This document shows positions 11,366-23,261 of a stretch of 64,000 bases of DNA, one piece after another. Source of the DNA: Antilocapra americana (Eukaryota; Chordata; Mammalia; Artiodactyla; Antilocapridae). How positions within the stretch are numbered: the first letter of the stretch is position 1; each line of letters begins with the position of its first letter. The stretch is taken from assembly GCA_007570785.1 (NCBI GenBank), contig ML660213.1, forward strand, positions 867,181-931,180. Reading direction: 5' to 3'. The notes below the pieces were generated by a model, which searched no databases, was not told the origin of the DNA, and saw nothing but the letters and a program-made list of their open reading frames with translations. A program made the position numbers and the translations under genes.

Positions 11366-11375
11366 AAGATGGCGG
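11366..11375 (+). promoter_or_regulatory. YY1-like site at the L1 start
   Basis: AAGATGGCGG, 11 bases into the element. The human L1 5' UTR has a YY1 site (core AAGATGGC) at the same place, where it positions transcription start. Function here is inferred from sequence and location only. Confidence 0.6.
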
Positions 11376-12081
11376 AGGAATAGGACGGGGAGAACACTCT
11401 CTCCCCAACAAATATACCAAAAGGACTTTTAAAGGCCAAGCAAACTCCAAAAAACAGGAACTGAATGCTGGCAGAGGACATCGGGCATCTGGAGAGGCAA
11501 CCCATTGCCGACGTGAGGAGGTAGGACAAAAGAAAGAAAAGAAAAAAAAAGTAGAGGGAGAGACAAAGAGCTGGGGACGGGTTCCGTCCCGGAAGGGGAG
11601 TCTGAAATAAAGAGGGAAAAAAAAAAAAAGAGGAGAAAGGTTTCCGAATACCAGGGAGCATTCTCTCTGCCAGATCTGCGGTGGATCTTGGAGAGCAATA
11701 TAGCTGAGAGCAGAAGCAGATTAATAGCTAAGCCCTGCAAGGTTCCTCTCTGGCTACAAGGAACAGCCGTGCAGCAGCACAGCCGAAGTGGACTGCTCCT
11801 GCTCAGGGAGGGGCGGGCCGCGGGCTCAGGGAACGGAGCAGCCTGAGGGACCTAACCTGCCAGGAAAAGCCCCCCCCCCCCCCCAGGCCCGTGCACAAAA
11901 CAAAGGGCTGTGAGGAGTCAACAGAGAGGCTGGGCAGCTGCGGGCTGCGGACCGGCCCAGCCCCCGCCTGAGAGCAGTGGGCATAACCCAGCCCCGGGGG
12001 AGGCTAACCAAGACTTCTGGGGATTCTGGACAGATTGGTGCTGTATACACCTTAGAAGGAGTGCTCAGCTGCACGAGCGGC

Positions 12082-12181
12082 NNNNNNNNNNNNNNNNNNN
12101 NNNNNNNNNNNNNNNNNNNNNNNNNNNNNNNNNNNNNNNNNNNNNNNNNNNNNNNNNNNNNNNNNNNNNNNNNNNNNNNNN
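12082..12181. other. Assembly gap of 100 N
   Basis: Exactly 100 N, a conventional placeholder length, so the real missing length is unknown. It lies in the GC-rich part of the L1 5' UTR. Confidence 0.99.
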
Positions 12182-12863
12182 CTAGCAGAGCTAACAGCTT
12201 TGAAACAGACAGGAGAAGCAAATTAAAGCCCTGCAGGTGGCGCTAACTGCATAGAAAGGAGTCTATAGACTGTGAGAAGGAGAAGCCGGACCAGGGAATC
12301 ATCTGAAAATCTACAGACCCTTCCCTTCACCGAATGCACCAGCACCAGAGAAAGCCTTCATTATAACTGTACTAGGAACATCTTTTAAATTTTTAAAACT
12401 TTTATATATATATATATTGTTTTTTTTCTTTATTTCTTTTTTTTTCTTTTTTTTTTAGAATTTTTAAGTCCCATATGACCTTGCTATTTTTTTCTTCTTC
12501 TTATTTCTTTTTTCTCCTTTATTTTTATTTTCCGTTTTTTGTTTTTGTTTTTTTTTTAAAGTATTTTTGAGAACCCAGTCTTTACTCTAGATTTTTAATC
12601 TTTGCTCATTAGTACCTGGTATCAATTTTGTACCTTTTAAGATCCAAGCTCCAGTACCCACTGCTACCTGGGAGTGAGATCATTGGCTTGACTGCTTTCT
12701 CCCCATTCTTATCTCTTGCTAGTAACAGTGAGGAAACCTAGACTCACCCACCAGAAAACCACACAAGCCTTTCCATCCAGGAAACTTCGACAAACCACGC
12801 ATCCAACCCCTCCCATAGAGAGGAATCCCCACAATAAAGGGACAACACAGCAAGATAAACAAG

Positions 12864-13769
12864 ATGAAAAGGCAGAGAAATACCCAGCAAGTAAAGGAAC
12901 AGGATAAATACCCACTAGACCAAACAAAAGACGAAGAGATAGGAAGTCTACCTGATAAAGAATTCCGAATAATGATAGTGAAAATGATCCAAAACCTGGA
13001 AAATAAGTTGGAGTTGCAGCTCAATAACCTGCAGGCAAGGATTGAGAAGATGCAGGTAAGCTTTAACAAGGACTTAGAAGAAATGAAAAAGAGACAAAAT
13101 ACAATGAATAATGCAATAAATGAGATCAAAAACACCCTGGAGGGAACCAACAGTAGAATAACAGAGATAGAAGACAGAATAAGTGAGGTAGAAGACAAAA
13201 TGGCAGAAATAAATGAAACAGAAAGGAAAAATGAAAAAAGAATTAAAAGAAATGAAGACAACCTTAGAGACCTCTGGGACAATATTAAACGCACCAATAT
13301 TCGAATCATAGGAGTCCCAGAAGAAGAAGACAAAAAGAAAGACCATCAGAAAATTCTTGAAGAGATAATTGTAGAAAACTTCCCTAAATTGGGGAAGCAA
13401 ATAGCCACTCAGGTCCAAGAAACACAGAGAATCCCAAATAGAATGAACCCCAAGCAGGACACCCCAAGACACATATTAATCAAATTGGCAAATATCAAAT
13501 ACAAAGACCAAATATTAAAAGCAGCAAGGGAGAAGCAAAAAATAACTCACAAGGGGAATCCCATAAGGATAACAGCTGATCTCTCAACAGAAACACTTCA
13601 GGCCAGAAGGGAATGGCAAAACATACTTAAAGTCATGGAAGAAAACAATCTACAACCCCGACTACTGTATCCAGCAAGGATCTCATTCAAATTTGAAGGA
13701 GAATTCAAAATTTTCTCAGACAAGCAGAAACTGAGAGAATTCAGCAACACCAAACCAGCCCTCCAATGA
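12864..13769 (+). CDS. L1 ORF1 protein (RNA-binding chaperone)
   Basis: A 301-residue frame. In the L1 family ORF1p forms coiled-coil trimers that coat L1 RNA in cytoplasmic ribonucleoprotein particles and act as a nucleic-acid chaperone. Visible here: a basic N-terminus, a long heptad-rich coiled coil (about residues 34-135, rich in Glu/Lys/Asn with regular Ile/Leu), the RRM beginning at the NIRIIGVPE motif (145-153) and continuing past PRHILIKL (201-208), then the C-terminal domain with the TADLSTETLQARREW block (237-251). The start is the first ATG of the frame, in an AAGATGA context. The human protein is 338 aa. The stop is TGA, but the frame then stays open for six codons (MLKELA) to a TAG, so a slightly longer ancestral C-terminus is possible. 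No internal stops or frameshifts. Confidence 0.95.
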   Translation: MKRQRNTQQVKEQDKYPLDQTKDEEIGSLPDKEFRIMIVKMIQNLENKLELQLNNLQARIEKMQVSFNKDLEEMKKRQNTMNNAINEIKNTLEGTNSRITEIEDRISEVEDKMAEINETERKNEKRIKRNEDNLRDLWDNIKRTNIRIIGVPEEEDKKKDHQKILEEIIVENFPKLGKQIATQVQETQRIPNRMNPKQDTPRHILIKLANIKYKDQILKAAREKQKITHKGNPIRITADLSTETLQARREWQNILKVMEENNLQPRLLYPARISFKFEGEFKIFSDKQKLREFSNTKPALQ

Positions 13770-13841
13770 ATGCTAAAGGAACTTGCCTAGATAGGAAACA
13801 CCAATGGGATAGATAATCTGGAACCCAAAACAATAAAATAA

Positions 13842-16800
13842 ATGGCAGAGAGATCATACTTATCAATAATTACCTTAAATGTAAACGGGCTGAATGCCCC
13901 AACCAAAAGACAAAGATTGGCTGATTGGATACAGAAACAAGACCCCTATATATGTTGTCTACAAGAGACCCACCTCAAACCTAGGGACACATATAGACTG
14001 AAAGTTACAGGCTGGAAAAAGATATTCCATGCAAATAAAGACCAAAAGAAAGCAGGAGTGGCAATACTCATATCTGATAAAGTAGACTTTAAAATAAAGG
14101 CAGTGAAAAGAGATAAAGATGGACATTACATAATGATCAAAGGATCAATCGAGGAAGAAGAAATAACAATTATAAATATTTATGCACCTAACATAGGAGC
14201 TCCACAATATGTAAGGCAAATGCTAACAAATATGAAAGGGGAAATCAACAACAACACAATAATAGCAGGAGACTTTAATACACCACTCACACCAATGGAT
14301 AGATCAACTAGACAGAAAAGTAACAAGGAAATTCAAACTTTAAATGAAACAATAGACCAACTAGACCTAATTGATATCTATAGGTCATTCCACCCCAAAA
14401 CAAGGAATTTCACCTTTTTCTCAAGTGCACACGGGACCTTCTCCAGGATAGATCACATCCTGGGCCATAAATCTAACCTTGATAAATTCAAAAATATTGA
14501 AATCATCCCAAGCATCTTTTCTGACCACAATGCAGTGAGATTAGATATCAACTACAGGAGAAAACCTCTCAAAACTTCCAACATATGGAGGCTCAACAAC
14601 ACACTGCTGAATAACCAACAAATCGCAGAAGAAATTAAAAATGAAATTCAGTTATGCATGGAAACGAATGAAAATGAAAACACAACAGCTCAAAACCTAT
14701 GGGACACTGTGAAAGCAATGCTAAGGGGAAAGTTCATAGCAATACAAGCTCACCTCAGGAAACAAGAAAAAAATCAAATAAATGACCTTACTTTACACCT
14801 AAAGCAACTAGAAAGGGAAGAGATGCAGAAGCCCAGGTCTAGTAGAAGGAAAGAAATCTTAAAGATCAGGGCAGAAATAAATGCAAAGGAATCAAAAGTG
14901 ACCATAGCAAAAATCAACCAAGCCAAAAGCTGGTTCTTTGAGAAGATAAATAAAATTGACAAACCATTAGCCAGACTCAAGAAACAAAGGGAGAAGAACC
15001 AAATCAACAGAATTAGAAATGAAAACGGAGAGATCACAACAGAAAACACAGAAATACAAAGGATCATAAGAGACTATTATCAGCAACTATATGCAAATAA
15101 ACTGGACAATTTGGATGAAATGGACAAATTCCTAGAAAAGTATAACTTTCCAAGACTAAACCAGGAAGAGATAGATAATATTAATAGACCCATCACAAGC
15201 ACGGAAATTGAAACCGTAATCAGAAATCTTCCAGAAAACAAAAGCCCAGGACCAGATGGCTTCACAGCTGAATTCTACCAAAAATTTAGAGAAGAGCTAA
15301 CACCTATTCTACTCAAACTCTTCCAAAAAATTGCAGACGAAGGTAAACTTCCAAACTCTTTCTATGAGGCCACCATCACCCTAATTCCAAAACCCGAAAA
15401 AGATGCCACAAAAAAAGAAAACTACAGGCCAATATCACTGATGAACTTAGATGCAAAAATCCTCAACAAAATTCTAGCAAATAGAATCCAACAACACATC
15501 AAAAAGATCATACATCATGATCAAGTAGGCTTTATCCCAGGGATGCAAAGATTCTTCAATATTCGTAAATCGATCAATGTAATACACCACATTAACAAAT
15601 TGAAAAATAAAAATCACATGATTATCTCAATAGATGCAGAGAAAGCCTTTGACAAAATTCAACATCCATTTATGATAAAAACCCTCCAAAAAGTAGGAAT
15701 AGAAGGAACATACCTCAACATAATAAAAGCTATATATGACAAACCCACAGCAAACATTATCCTCAATGGTGAAAAACTGGAAGCATTCCCCCTGAAATCA
15801 GGGACAAGACAAGGGTGCCCACTCTCACCACTACTATTCAACATAGTTTTGGAAGTTTTGGCCACAGCAATCAGAGCAGATAAAGAAATCAAAGGAATCC
15901 AGATTGGAAAAGAAGAAGTAAAACTCTCTCTGTTTGCAGATGACATGATCCTCTATACTGAAAACCCTAAAGACTCTACGAGAAAATTACTAGAGCTAAT
16001 CAGTGAATATAGCAAAGTTTCAGGATACAAAATCAACACACAGAAATCCCTGGCATTCCTATACACTAACAGTGAGAAATCAGAAAGAGAAATTAAGGAA
16101 ACAATCCCATTCACCATCGAAACAAAAAGAATAAAATACTTAGGAGTATTTCTACCTAAAGAATCAAAAGACTTGTATATAGAAAACTATAGAACACTGA
16201 TGAAAGAAATCAAGGAGGACACAAACAGATGGAGAAATGTGCCGTGTTCCTGGATTGGAAGAATCAATATAGTGAAAATGAGTATACTACCTAAAGCAAT
16301 CTATAGATTCAATGCAATTCCTATCAAGCTACCAGAGGTCTTCTTCAAAGAATTAGAACAAATAATTTCTCAATTTGTATGGAAATACAAAAAACCTCGT
16401 ATAGCCAAAGCAATCTTGAGAAAGAAGAATGGAACTGGCGGAATCAACCTACCTGACTTTAGGCTATACTACAAATCCACAGTCATTAAGACAGTATGGT
16501 ACTGGCACAAAGACAGAAACATAGATCAATGGAACAGAATAGAAAGCCCAGAGATAAATCCACGCATCTATGGACACCTTATCTTTGACAAAGGAGGCAA
16601 GAATATACAATGGAGAAAAGACAACCTCTTTAACAAGTGGTGCTGGGAAAACTGGACAGCCACTTGTAAAAGAATGAAACTAGATCACTTTCTAACACCA
16701 TACACAAAGATAAACTCAAAATGGATCAAAGATCTAAGCATAAGACCAGAAACTATAAAACTCCTAGAGGATAACATAGGCAAAACACTCTCTGCTATAA

Positions 16801-17657
16801 TCCAAAGCGGGATACTCCATGACCCACCTCCCAGAATATTGGAAATAAAAACACGAATAAACAAATGGGACCTAATTAAAATTAAAAGCTTTTGCACAAC
16901 AAAGGAAACTATAAGCAAGGTGAAAAGACAGCCTTCAGAATGGGAGAAAATAATAGCCAATGAAGCAACAGACAAACAATTAATCTCAAAAATTTACAAA
17001 CAACTCCTGCAGCTCCATTCTAGAAAAATAAACAACCCAATTAAAAAGTGGGCCAAAGAACTTAACAGACATTTCTCCAAGGAAGATATAAAAATGGCTA
17101 ACAAACACATGAAAAGATGCTCAACATCACTCATTATCAGAGAAATGCAAATCAAAACCACAATGAGGTACCACTTTACACCAGTCAGAATGGCTGCCAT
17201 CCAAAAGTCTACAAGCAATAAATGCTGGAGAGGATGTGGAGAAAAGGGAACCCTCTTACACTGTTGGTGGGAATGCAAACTAGTACAGCCACTATGGAAA
17301 ACAGTGTGGAGGTTCCTTAAAAAGCTGCAAATAGACCTGCCATATGACCCGGCAATCCCACTGCTGGGCATATACACCGAGGAAACCAGAATTGAAAGAG
17401 CCACGTGTACCCCAATGTTCATCGCTGCATTGTTTACAATAGCTAAGACATGGAAACAACCTAGATGCCCATCAACTGATGAATGGATAAGAAAGCTGTG
17501 GTACATATACACAATGGAATATTACTCAGCATTAAAAAAAAATTCATTTGAAGCAATTCTACTCAGATGGACGAAACTGGAGCCCATTATCCAGAGTGAA
17601 GTAAGCCAGAAGCAAAAACAACAATACAGTATATTAACGCATATATATGGAATTTAG
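13842..17657 (+). CDS. L1 ORF2 protein (endonuclease / reverse transcriptase)
   Basis: A 1271-residue uninterrupted frame (human 1275). ORF2p nicks target DNA and reverse-transcribes L1 RNA at the nick (target-primed reverse transcription) and can act on SINE RNA. Endonuclease (1-240): N13, E42, D144/N146 in GDFNT, D204 in SRIDH, and D228/H229 in the SDH motif are all present at the human positions minus one. Reverse transcriptase (about 450-800): D598 in [10 protein letters not shown], the [14 protein letters not shown] motif (654-667), and the FADD box with D700/D701. C-terminal zinc knuckle C1128-X3-C1132-X7-H1140-X4-C1145. It ends in the conserved ...ILTHIYG. The start ATG follows ORF1 by 72 bases; L1 ORF2 is normally translated by an inefficient unconventional route. 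No lesion seen. Confidence 0.97.
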   Translation: MAERSYLSIITLNVNGLNAPTKRQRLADWIQKQDPYICCLQETHLKPRDTYRLKVTGWKKIFHANKDQKKAGVAILISDKVDFKIKAVKRDKDGHYIMIKGSIEEEEITIINIYAPNIGAPQYVRQMLTNMKGEINNNTIIAGDFNTPLTPMDRSTRQKSNKEIQTLNETIDQLDLIDIYRSFHPKTRNFTFFSSAHGTFSRIDHILGHKSNLDKFKNIEIIPSIFSDHNAVRLDINYRRKPLKTSNIWRLNNTLLNNQQIAEEIKNEIQLCMETNENENTTAQNLWDTVKAMLRGKFIAIQAHLRKQEKNQINDLTLHLKQLEREEMQKPRSSRRKEILKIRAEINAKESKVTIAKINQAKSWFFEKINKIDKPLARLKKQREKNQINRIRNENGEITTENTEIQRIIRDYYQQLYANKLDNLDEMDKFLEKYNFPRLNQEEIDNINRPITSTEIETVIRNLPENKSPGPDGFTAEFYQKFREELTPILLKLFQKIADEGKLPNSFYEATITLIPKPEKDATKKENYRPISLMNLDAKILNKILANRIQQHIKKIIHHDQVGFIPGMQRFFNIRKSINVIHHINKLKNKNHMIISIDAEKAFDKIQHPFMIKTLQKVGIEGTYLNIIKAIYDKPTANIILNGEKLEAFPLKSGTRQGCPLSPLLFNIVLEVLATAIRADKEIKGIQIGKEEVKLSLFADDMILYTENPKDSTRKLLELISEYSKVSGYKINTQKSLAFLYTNSEKSEREIKETIPFTIETKRIKYLGVFLPKESKDLYIENYRTLMKEIKEDTNRWRNVPCSWIGRINIVKMSILPKAIYRFNAIPIKLPEVFFKELEQIISQFVWKYKKPRIAKAILRKKNGTGGINLPDFRLYYKSTVIKTVWYWHKDRNIDQWNRIESPEINPRIYGHLIFDKGGKNIQWRKDNLFNKWCWENWTATCKRMKLDHFLTPYTKINSKWIKDLSIRPETIKLLEDNIGKTLSAIIQSGILHDPPPRILEIKTRINKWDLIKIKSFCTTKETISKVKRQPSEWEKIIANEATDKQLISKIYKQLLQLHSRKINNPIKKWAKELNRHFSKEDIKMANKHMKRCSTSLIIREMQIKTTMRYHFTPVRMAAIQKSTSNKCWRGCGEKGTLLHCWWECKLVQPLWKTVWRFLKKLQIDLPYDPAIPLLGIYTEETRIERATCTPMFIAALFTIAKTWKQPRCPSTDEWIRKLWYIYTMEYYSALKKNSFEAILLRWTKLEPIIQSEVSQKQKQQYSILTHIYGI

Positions 17658-17958
17658 AAAGACAGTAACGAGAACCCAACATGGGAGACAACAAAAGGAA
17701 CGCAGATGTATAGAACAGACTCGTGGACTTTGTGGATGAGGGTAAGGGTGGGATGAGATGGGAGAAGGGCATTGAAGCATGTTAATTGTCATGTGTCTAA
17801 TCAATCGCCAGCCCAGGATTGATGCTCAGGACTGGTGCAGCGAGATTTCCCGGGGGGGAGGGAGGAGGGAGAGGGGTTCCAGAGGGGAAGCATATGTAAA
17901 CCCATGGTGATACATGACATTGTATGGCAAAAACAATTAAAAAAAATAAAATAAAAAA
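17658..17958 (+). other. L1 3' UTR and A-rich tail
   Basis: Young cattle-type L1 3' UTR, ending in a patterned A-rich tail (AAATAAAATAAAAAAT). A G-rich stretch at 17852-17876 has four or more runs of three or more G, compatible with a G-quadruplex as in other mammalian L1 3' UTRs. Confidence 0.85.
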
Positions 17959-17971
17959 TAAAAAGAAGAGA
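17959..17971 (+). repeat. L1 target-site duplication, 3' copy
   Basis: TAAAAAGAAGAGA, identical to 11343-11355. BovB homology resumes immediately after it. Confidence 0.93.
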
Positions 17972-18401
17972 CTATACTTTGCCAACAAATGGCCCAAAGC
18001 TATGGGTTTTCCAGTAGTCATATATGGATGTGAGAGTTGGACCATAAAGGAGGCTGAGCACTGAAAAATTGATGCTTTTGAACTGTGGTGTTGGAGAAGA
18101 CTCTTGAGAGTCCCTTGAACAGCAAAGAGATCCAACCTGTCAATCCTAAAGGAAATCAAACCTGCATATTCATTGGAAGTACTTTGGGCACCTGATATGA
18201 AGAGCCAGATCATTGGAAAACACCCTGATGTTGGGAAAGACTGAAGGCAAAAGGAGAAGGGGGATGCAGAGGATGAGATGATCAGATAGTATCACCAACT
18301 CAATGGACATGACTTTTGAAGATAGAGGAGCCTGGAATGCTGCAGTCCATGAGGTTGCAAATAGATGGAGACAAATTAGCAACTGAGCAACAACAAAAAA
18401 A
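17972..18401 (+). mobile_element. BovB LINE, right part, after the L1
   Basis: Continuation of the BovB at 10619-11355, from just after the target site to the 3' end (near 18401, in an A-run). The tail is diverged. The coding frame is interrupted. Confidence 0.9.
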
Positions 18402-18556
18402 GGCCTAGCTATACTGATTAATCAATTAAACCAAATGCTTCGAGGGGATATTTTCAAGGCAAGACCTTAGTCTAAAGACAGAGATGAGTAGAGCCAGAGC
18501 TGGGTTATCCTCACACCAAGTTCAGTTTGCTAGCATTTATTTATACCATTGTAAAT

Positions 18557-21064
18557 AGACAAGCTGAAGCTGAATGGTTCTATGAAGACCTACAAGACCT
18601 TTTAGAACTAACACCCAAAAAAAAGATGTCCTTTTCATTATAGAGGACTGGAATGCAAAAGTAGGTAGTCAGGAAACACCTGGAGTAATACGCAAATTTG
18701 GTCTTGGAGTACAGAATGAAGTAGGGCAAAGGCTAATAGAATTTTGCCAAGAGAATGCACTGGTGATAGCAAATACCCTCTTCCAACAACACAAGAGAAG
18801 ACTCTACACATGGACATCACCAGATGGTCAACACTGACACAGACTGATTATATTCTTTGCAGCCAAAGATGGAGACGCTCTATACTGTCAGCAAAAACAA
18901 GACTGGCAGCTGACTGCGGCTCAGATGATGAACTCCTTACTGCCAAAGTCAGACTTAAATTGAAGAAAGTAGGGAAAACCCCTCGACCAGTCAGATATGA
19001 CCTAAATCAAATCCCTCATGATTATAAAGTGGAAGTGAGAAATAGATTTAAGGGACTAGATCCGATAGACATAGTGCCTGATGAACTATGGACAGAGGTT
19101 TGTGACACTGTATAGGAGACAGGGATTAAGACCATCCCAATGGAAAATAAATGCAAAAAGCAAAATGGCTATCTTAGGAGGCCTTAAAAATAACTGTGAA
19201 AAGAAGATAAACAAAAAGCAAAGGAGAAAAGGAAAGATATACCCATCTGAATGCAGACTTCCAAAGAATAGCAAGAAGAGATAAGAAAGCCTTCCTCAGG
19301 GATCAATGCAAAAAAATAGAGGAAAACAACAGAATGGAAAGACTAGAGATCTCTCCAAAAAGTTAGAGATACCAAGGGAATATTTCATGCAAAGATGAGC
19401 TCGATAAAGGACAGAAATGGTATGAACCTAACAGAAGCAGAAGATATTAAGAAGAGGTGGCAAGAATACACAGAAAAACTGTAAAAAAAAAGATCTTCAT
19501 GACCCAGATAATCACGATGGTGTGATCACTCACCTAGAGCCAGACATCCAAGAATGTGAAGTCAAGTGGGCCTTAGAAAGCATCACTACAAACAAAGCTA
19601 GTGGAGGTGATGGAGTTTCAGTTGAGATACTTCAAATCCTGAAAGATGATGCTGTGAAATTGCTGCCCTCAATATGCCAACAAATTTGGAAAACTCAGCA
19701 ATGGCCATGAGACTGGAAATAGTCAGTTTTCATTCCAATCCCTAAGAAAGGCTATGCCAAAAAATTCTGAAACTACTGGGCAATTGCACTCATCTCACAC
19801 ACTAGTAAAGTAATGCTCTAAATTCTCAAAGCCAGGCTTTAGCAATACATGAACCATGAACTTCCAGATGTTCAAGGTGGTTTTAGGAAAGGCAGAGGAA
19901 CCAGAGATCAAATTGCCAACATCCACTGGATCATCAAAAAAGCAAGAGAGTTCCAGAAAAACATATATTTCTGCTTTATTGACTATGCCAATGCTTTTGA
20001 CTGTGTGGATCACCACAAACTGTGGAAAATTCTGAAAGAGATGGGAATACCAGACCATCTGACCTGTCTCTTGAGAAGCCTGTATGCAGGTCAGGAAGCA
20101 ACAGATAGAACTGGACATGGAACAACAGACTGGTTCCAAAGAGGAAAAGGAGTGCGTCAAGGCTATATATTGTCACTCTGCTGATTTAACTTATAAGAAG
20201 AGTACATCATGAGAAATGCTGGGCTGGAAGAAGCACAGCAGGAATCAAGATTGCCAGGAGAAATATCAATAACCTTAGATATGCAGATGAAACCACCCTT
20301 ATGGCAGAAAGTGAAGAGGAACTAAAAAGCCTCTTGATGAAAGTGAAAGAGGAGAGTGAAAAAATTGGCTTTTCAAAGCTCAGCATTCAGAAAATTAAGA
20401 TCATGGCATCTGGTCCCATCACTTCATGGCAAATAGATGTGGAAACAGTGGAAACACTGTCAGACTTCACTTTTTAGGGCTCCAAAATCACTGCAGATGG
20501 TGACTGCAGCCATGAAATTAAAAGATGTTTACTCCTTGGAAGGAAAGTTATGACCAACCTAGATAGCATATTGAAAAGCAGAGACATTACTTTGCCAACA
20601 AAGGTCCATCTAGTCAAACGTATCGTTTTTCCAGTAGTCATGTATGGATGTGAGAGTTGGATGGTAAAGAAAGCTGAGCACGAAGAATTGATGCTTTTGA
20701 ACTGTGGTGTTGGAGAAGACTCTTGAGAATCCCTTGGACTGCAAAAAGATCCAACCAGTCCATCCTAAAGGAGATCAGTCCTGGATGTTCATTGGAAGGA
20801 CTGATGCTGAAGCTGAAACTCCTATACTTTGGCCACCTCATGCAAAGAGTTGACTCATTGGAAAAGACGTTGATGCTGGGAAGGATTGAGGGCAGGAGGA
20901 GAAGGGGACGACAGAGGATGCGATGGCTGGATGGCATCATCGACTCGATGGACAAGGGTTTGTGTAAACTCCAGGAGGCCTGATAGGGAGACCTGGCTGT
21001 GTTGCGATTCATGGGGTTGCAAAGAGTAGGACAAGACTGAGTGACTGAACTGAACTGAACTGAA
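18557..21064 (+). mobile_element. BovB LINE, 2.5-kb 5'-truncated copy
   Basis: The longest single-orientation BovB here. It starts inside the endonuclease domain (a diverged region near 18600 equivalent to the 'LFIIGDWNAKVG' block), passes the linker and RT and ends in the GAACTGAACTGAA tail. Stops and frameshifts break it (frames 18744-19115, 19522-19710, 19849-20184, 20723-20983). The RT catalytic box is YADE (20280-20291) rather than YADD. RTE-type BovB is known to have spread between squamates and ruminants by horizontal transfer. Confidence 0.95.
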
Positions 21065-21592
21065 ACGAAACAGACAAGAGAAGGGTCTGATTTAACAGAA
21101 TATGATTGACTTCTCTTTCAGATTGCCAATGAAGACAGTAGTTTGTTTTTAGACTCACTCTTATTTGATCACAGAGTTAAAGAATATTTATAGACACTTT
21201 CAAAGCATAGATGGTTTACCTTCACCCCTGCCCAGAAATAAAACTGTACTTTCATCATTCAGAAGATGGAGTTTAAAACTGCAGCCTCTGGGATGGGTTA
21301 GTTTGATGGCCATTTCTAACACAGAGAGACCTTAACCATAGGCAAGTCATTTAACCATTGATTTCCTCTGTTTCTTCCTTGAAAAATTCTTATAAAAATA
21401 GTACAAATAAAATATGAACACTGTAAGGTAATGATACATATGAAACATATATTTTGTATGACTTCCAAAGCATTATCTGTTACTTTTTACTATCAACTGC
21501 TATTTCCAGTCTACTCTATAAATTAAATAAGCAACCCAAGCACTTAGTAAGCTTATTTTACACTAGGATTTCTTGTTGCAATATGTACATTT
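21065..21592. other. No gene seen; possible MIR core
   Basis: A faint plus-strand MIR-like segment lies near 21300-21440 (ACCTTAACCATAGGCAAGTC, then CATTTAACC and a CTGTTTCTTC block). The rest is single-copy-like. Confidence 0.4.
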
Positions 21593-23258
21593 GAATATTC
21601 TTTGGCATTGCCTTTGAGATTGGAATGAAAACTGAACTTTTCCAGTCCTGTGGCCACTGCTGAGTTTTCCAAATTTGATGTCATATTGAGTGCAGCACTT
21701 TCACAGCATCATCTTTCAGGATTTGAAGCAGCTCAGGTGGAATTTCATCACCTCCACTAGCTTTGTTCATAGTGATGCTTCCTAAGGCCCATTTGACTTT
21801 GGACTCCAAGATGTCTGGCTCTACATGAGTGATCATACCATGGTGCTTATCTGGGTCATGAAGATCTTTTTTGTACAGTTCTTTTGTGTATACTTGCCAC
21901 CTTTTCTCAATCTCTTCTGTTTCTGTTAGGTCCATACCATTTCCATCCTTTATTGTGCCCATCTCTGCATGTAATGTTCCCTTGATATCTCTAATTTTCT
22001 TGAAGAGATCTCTAGTCTTTCCCATTCTATTGTTTCCCTCTATTTCTTTGCATTGATCCCTGAGGAAGGCTTTCTTATCTCTCCTTGCTATTTGGAATTT
22101 TGCATTCAGATGCTTGTATCTTTCCTTGTCTCCTTTGTCTTTTGCTTCTCTTCTTATCTTAGCTATTTGTAAGGCCTCCTCAGGCAACCATTTTGCCTGT
22201 TTTGCATTTCTTTTTCTTGGGGCTGGTTTTGACCGCCACCTCCTGTACAATGTTACAAACCTCCTTCCATAGTTCTTCAGGCACTCTGTCTATAGATCTA
22301 ATCACTTGAATCTATATGTCACTTCCACTGAACAATTGTAAGAGATTTGATTTATGTCATACCTGAATGGTCTAGTGGTTTTTCCTATTTTCTTCAATTT
22401 AAGTCTAAATCTGACTATAAGGAGTTCATGGTCTGAGCCACAGTCAGCTCCTGGTCTTGTTTTTGCTGACTGTATAGATCTTCTCCATCTTTGGCTGCAA
22501 AGAGCATGATCAATCTAATTTCTTTACTGACCATCTGGTGATGTCCATGTGTAGAGTCATGTCTCTTGGGTTACTGGATGAGGGTGTTTGTTATGATCAC
22601 TGTGTTATCTTGGCAAAACTGCTTCATTTTGTACTCCAAGGCCAAACAGCCTGTACTCCAGGTATCTCTTGACTTCCTATTTTTGCATTCCAGTCCCCTA
22701 TAAAGAAGAGAACATCTTTTTTAGGTGTTAGTTGTAGAAGGTCTTGTATGTCCTCCTAGAAGGACTTTCAATTTCTTCAACTTCAGCTTCTTTGGCAACT
22801 TCAGCTTCCTCAGCATTAGTGGTTGGGGCATAGATTTGGATTACTGCGATACTGAATGCCTTTGAAACAAATGCCTTGTTTCCAATATGCCTTGGAAACA
22901 AATCTCAAAATCGTTTTTGAGATTATACCCAAGCACTGCATTTCAAACTCTCTTGTTGACTGTAAGGGCTATTCCATTTCTTCTAAGGGATTCTTGCCGA
23001 CAGTAGTAGATATAATGATTGTGTGAATTAAATTTGCACATTCCTATCCATTCTTGTTCACTGATTCTTAAAATGTTGATATTCCCTCTTGCCATCTCCT
23101 GTGTGACCACCTCCTATTTAGCTTGATTCGTTGACCTAACATTCCAGTTTCCTATGCAATATTGTTCTTTACAGCATTGGACTTTACTTCCATCACAATT
23201 ACATCCACAACTGGGCATTGTTTCTGCTTCTGTTCAGCCTCTTCATGCTTTCTGAAGC
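21593..23258 (-). mobile_element. BovB LINE, inverted 5' segment
   Basis: Minus-strand BovB covering the 5' region and endonuclease through the linker up to a point just before RT. A 189-aa linker frame is still open (21681-22250, minus), while the endonuclease part is broken. In BovB coordinates it ends within the same roughly 35-40 bases at which the plus-strand segment at 23262 begins, so the two are one insertion with an inverted 5' part. Confidence 0.92.
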
Positions 23259-23261
23259 TAC

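Larger units (their letters stand above)
11356..12863 (+). promoter_or_regulatory. L1 5' UTR / internal promoter region
   Basis: GC-rich first half with CpGs, a run of 15 C at 11870-11884, and a T-rich second half (about 12380-12570). L1 5' UTRs hold an internal RNA polymerase II promoter. The ORFs that appear open across 11910-12246 only do so because of the N gap and are not genes. Confidence 0.8.
11356..17958 (+). mobile_element. Full-length L1 (L1_BT type), both ORFs open
   Basis: About 6.6 kb, complete from a 5' end that begins near an AAGATGGCGG box to an A-rich tail. Order: 5' UTR (11356-12863, with a 100-N gap), ORF1 (12864-13769), a 72-base spacer, ORF2 (13842-17657), and a 3' UTR with a G-rich tract. 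It lies in the same orientation as the BovB it interrupts. The identical 12-13 bp flanking repeats and uninterrupted ORFs mark it as the youngest large insertion in the window. Whether it can still move is inference; the gap hides part of the promoter. Confidence 0.95.

Noticed and set aside
11826..12246. Open frames spanning the N gap on both strands
   Set aside because: They are open only because N codons cannot be stops. They lie in the L1 5' UTR.
12719..13472. Long minus-strand frames opposite L1 ORF1 (204 and 132 codons)
   Set aside because: Shadow of the A-rich ORF1 coding strand. Leu/Ile/Ser/Phe-rich translation as expected for such shadows.
16994..17512. 172-codon minus-strand frame opposite ORF2
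   Set aside because: Shadow of ORF2; no independent motif.
17852..17876. G-rich tract as an independent regulatory element
   Set aside because: It is a standard part of the L1 3' UTR; noted within that feature instead.
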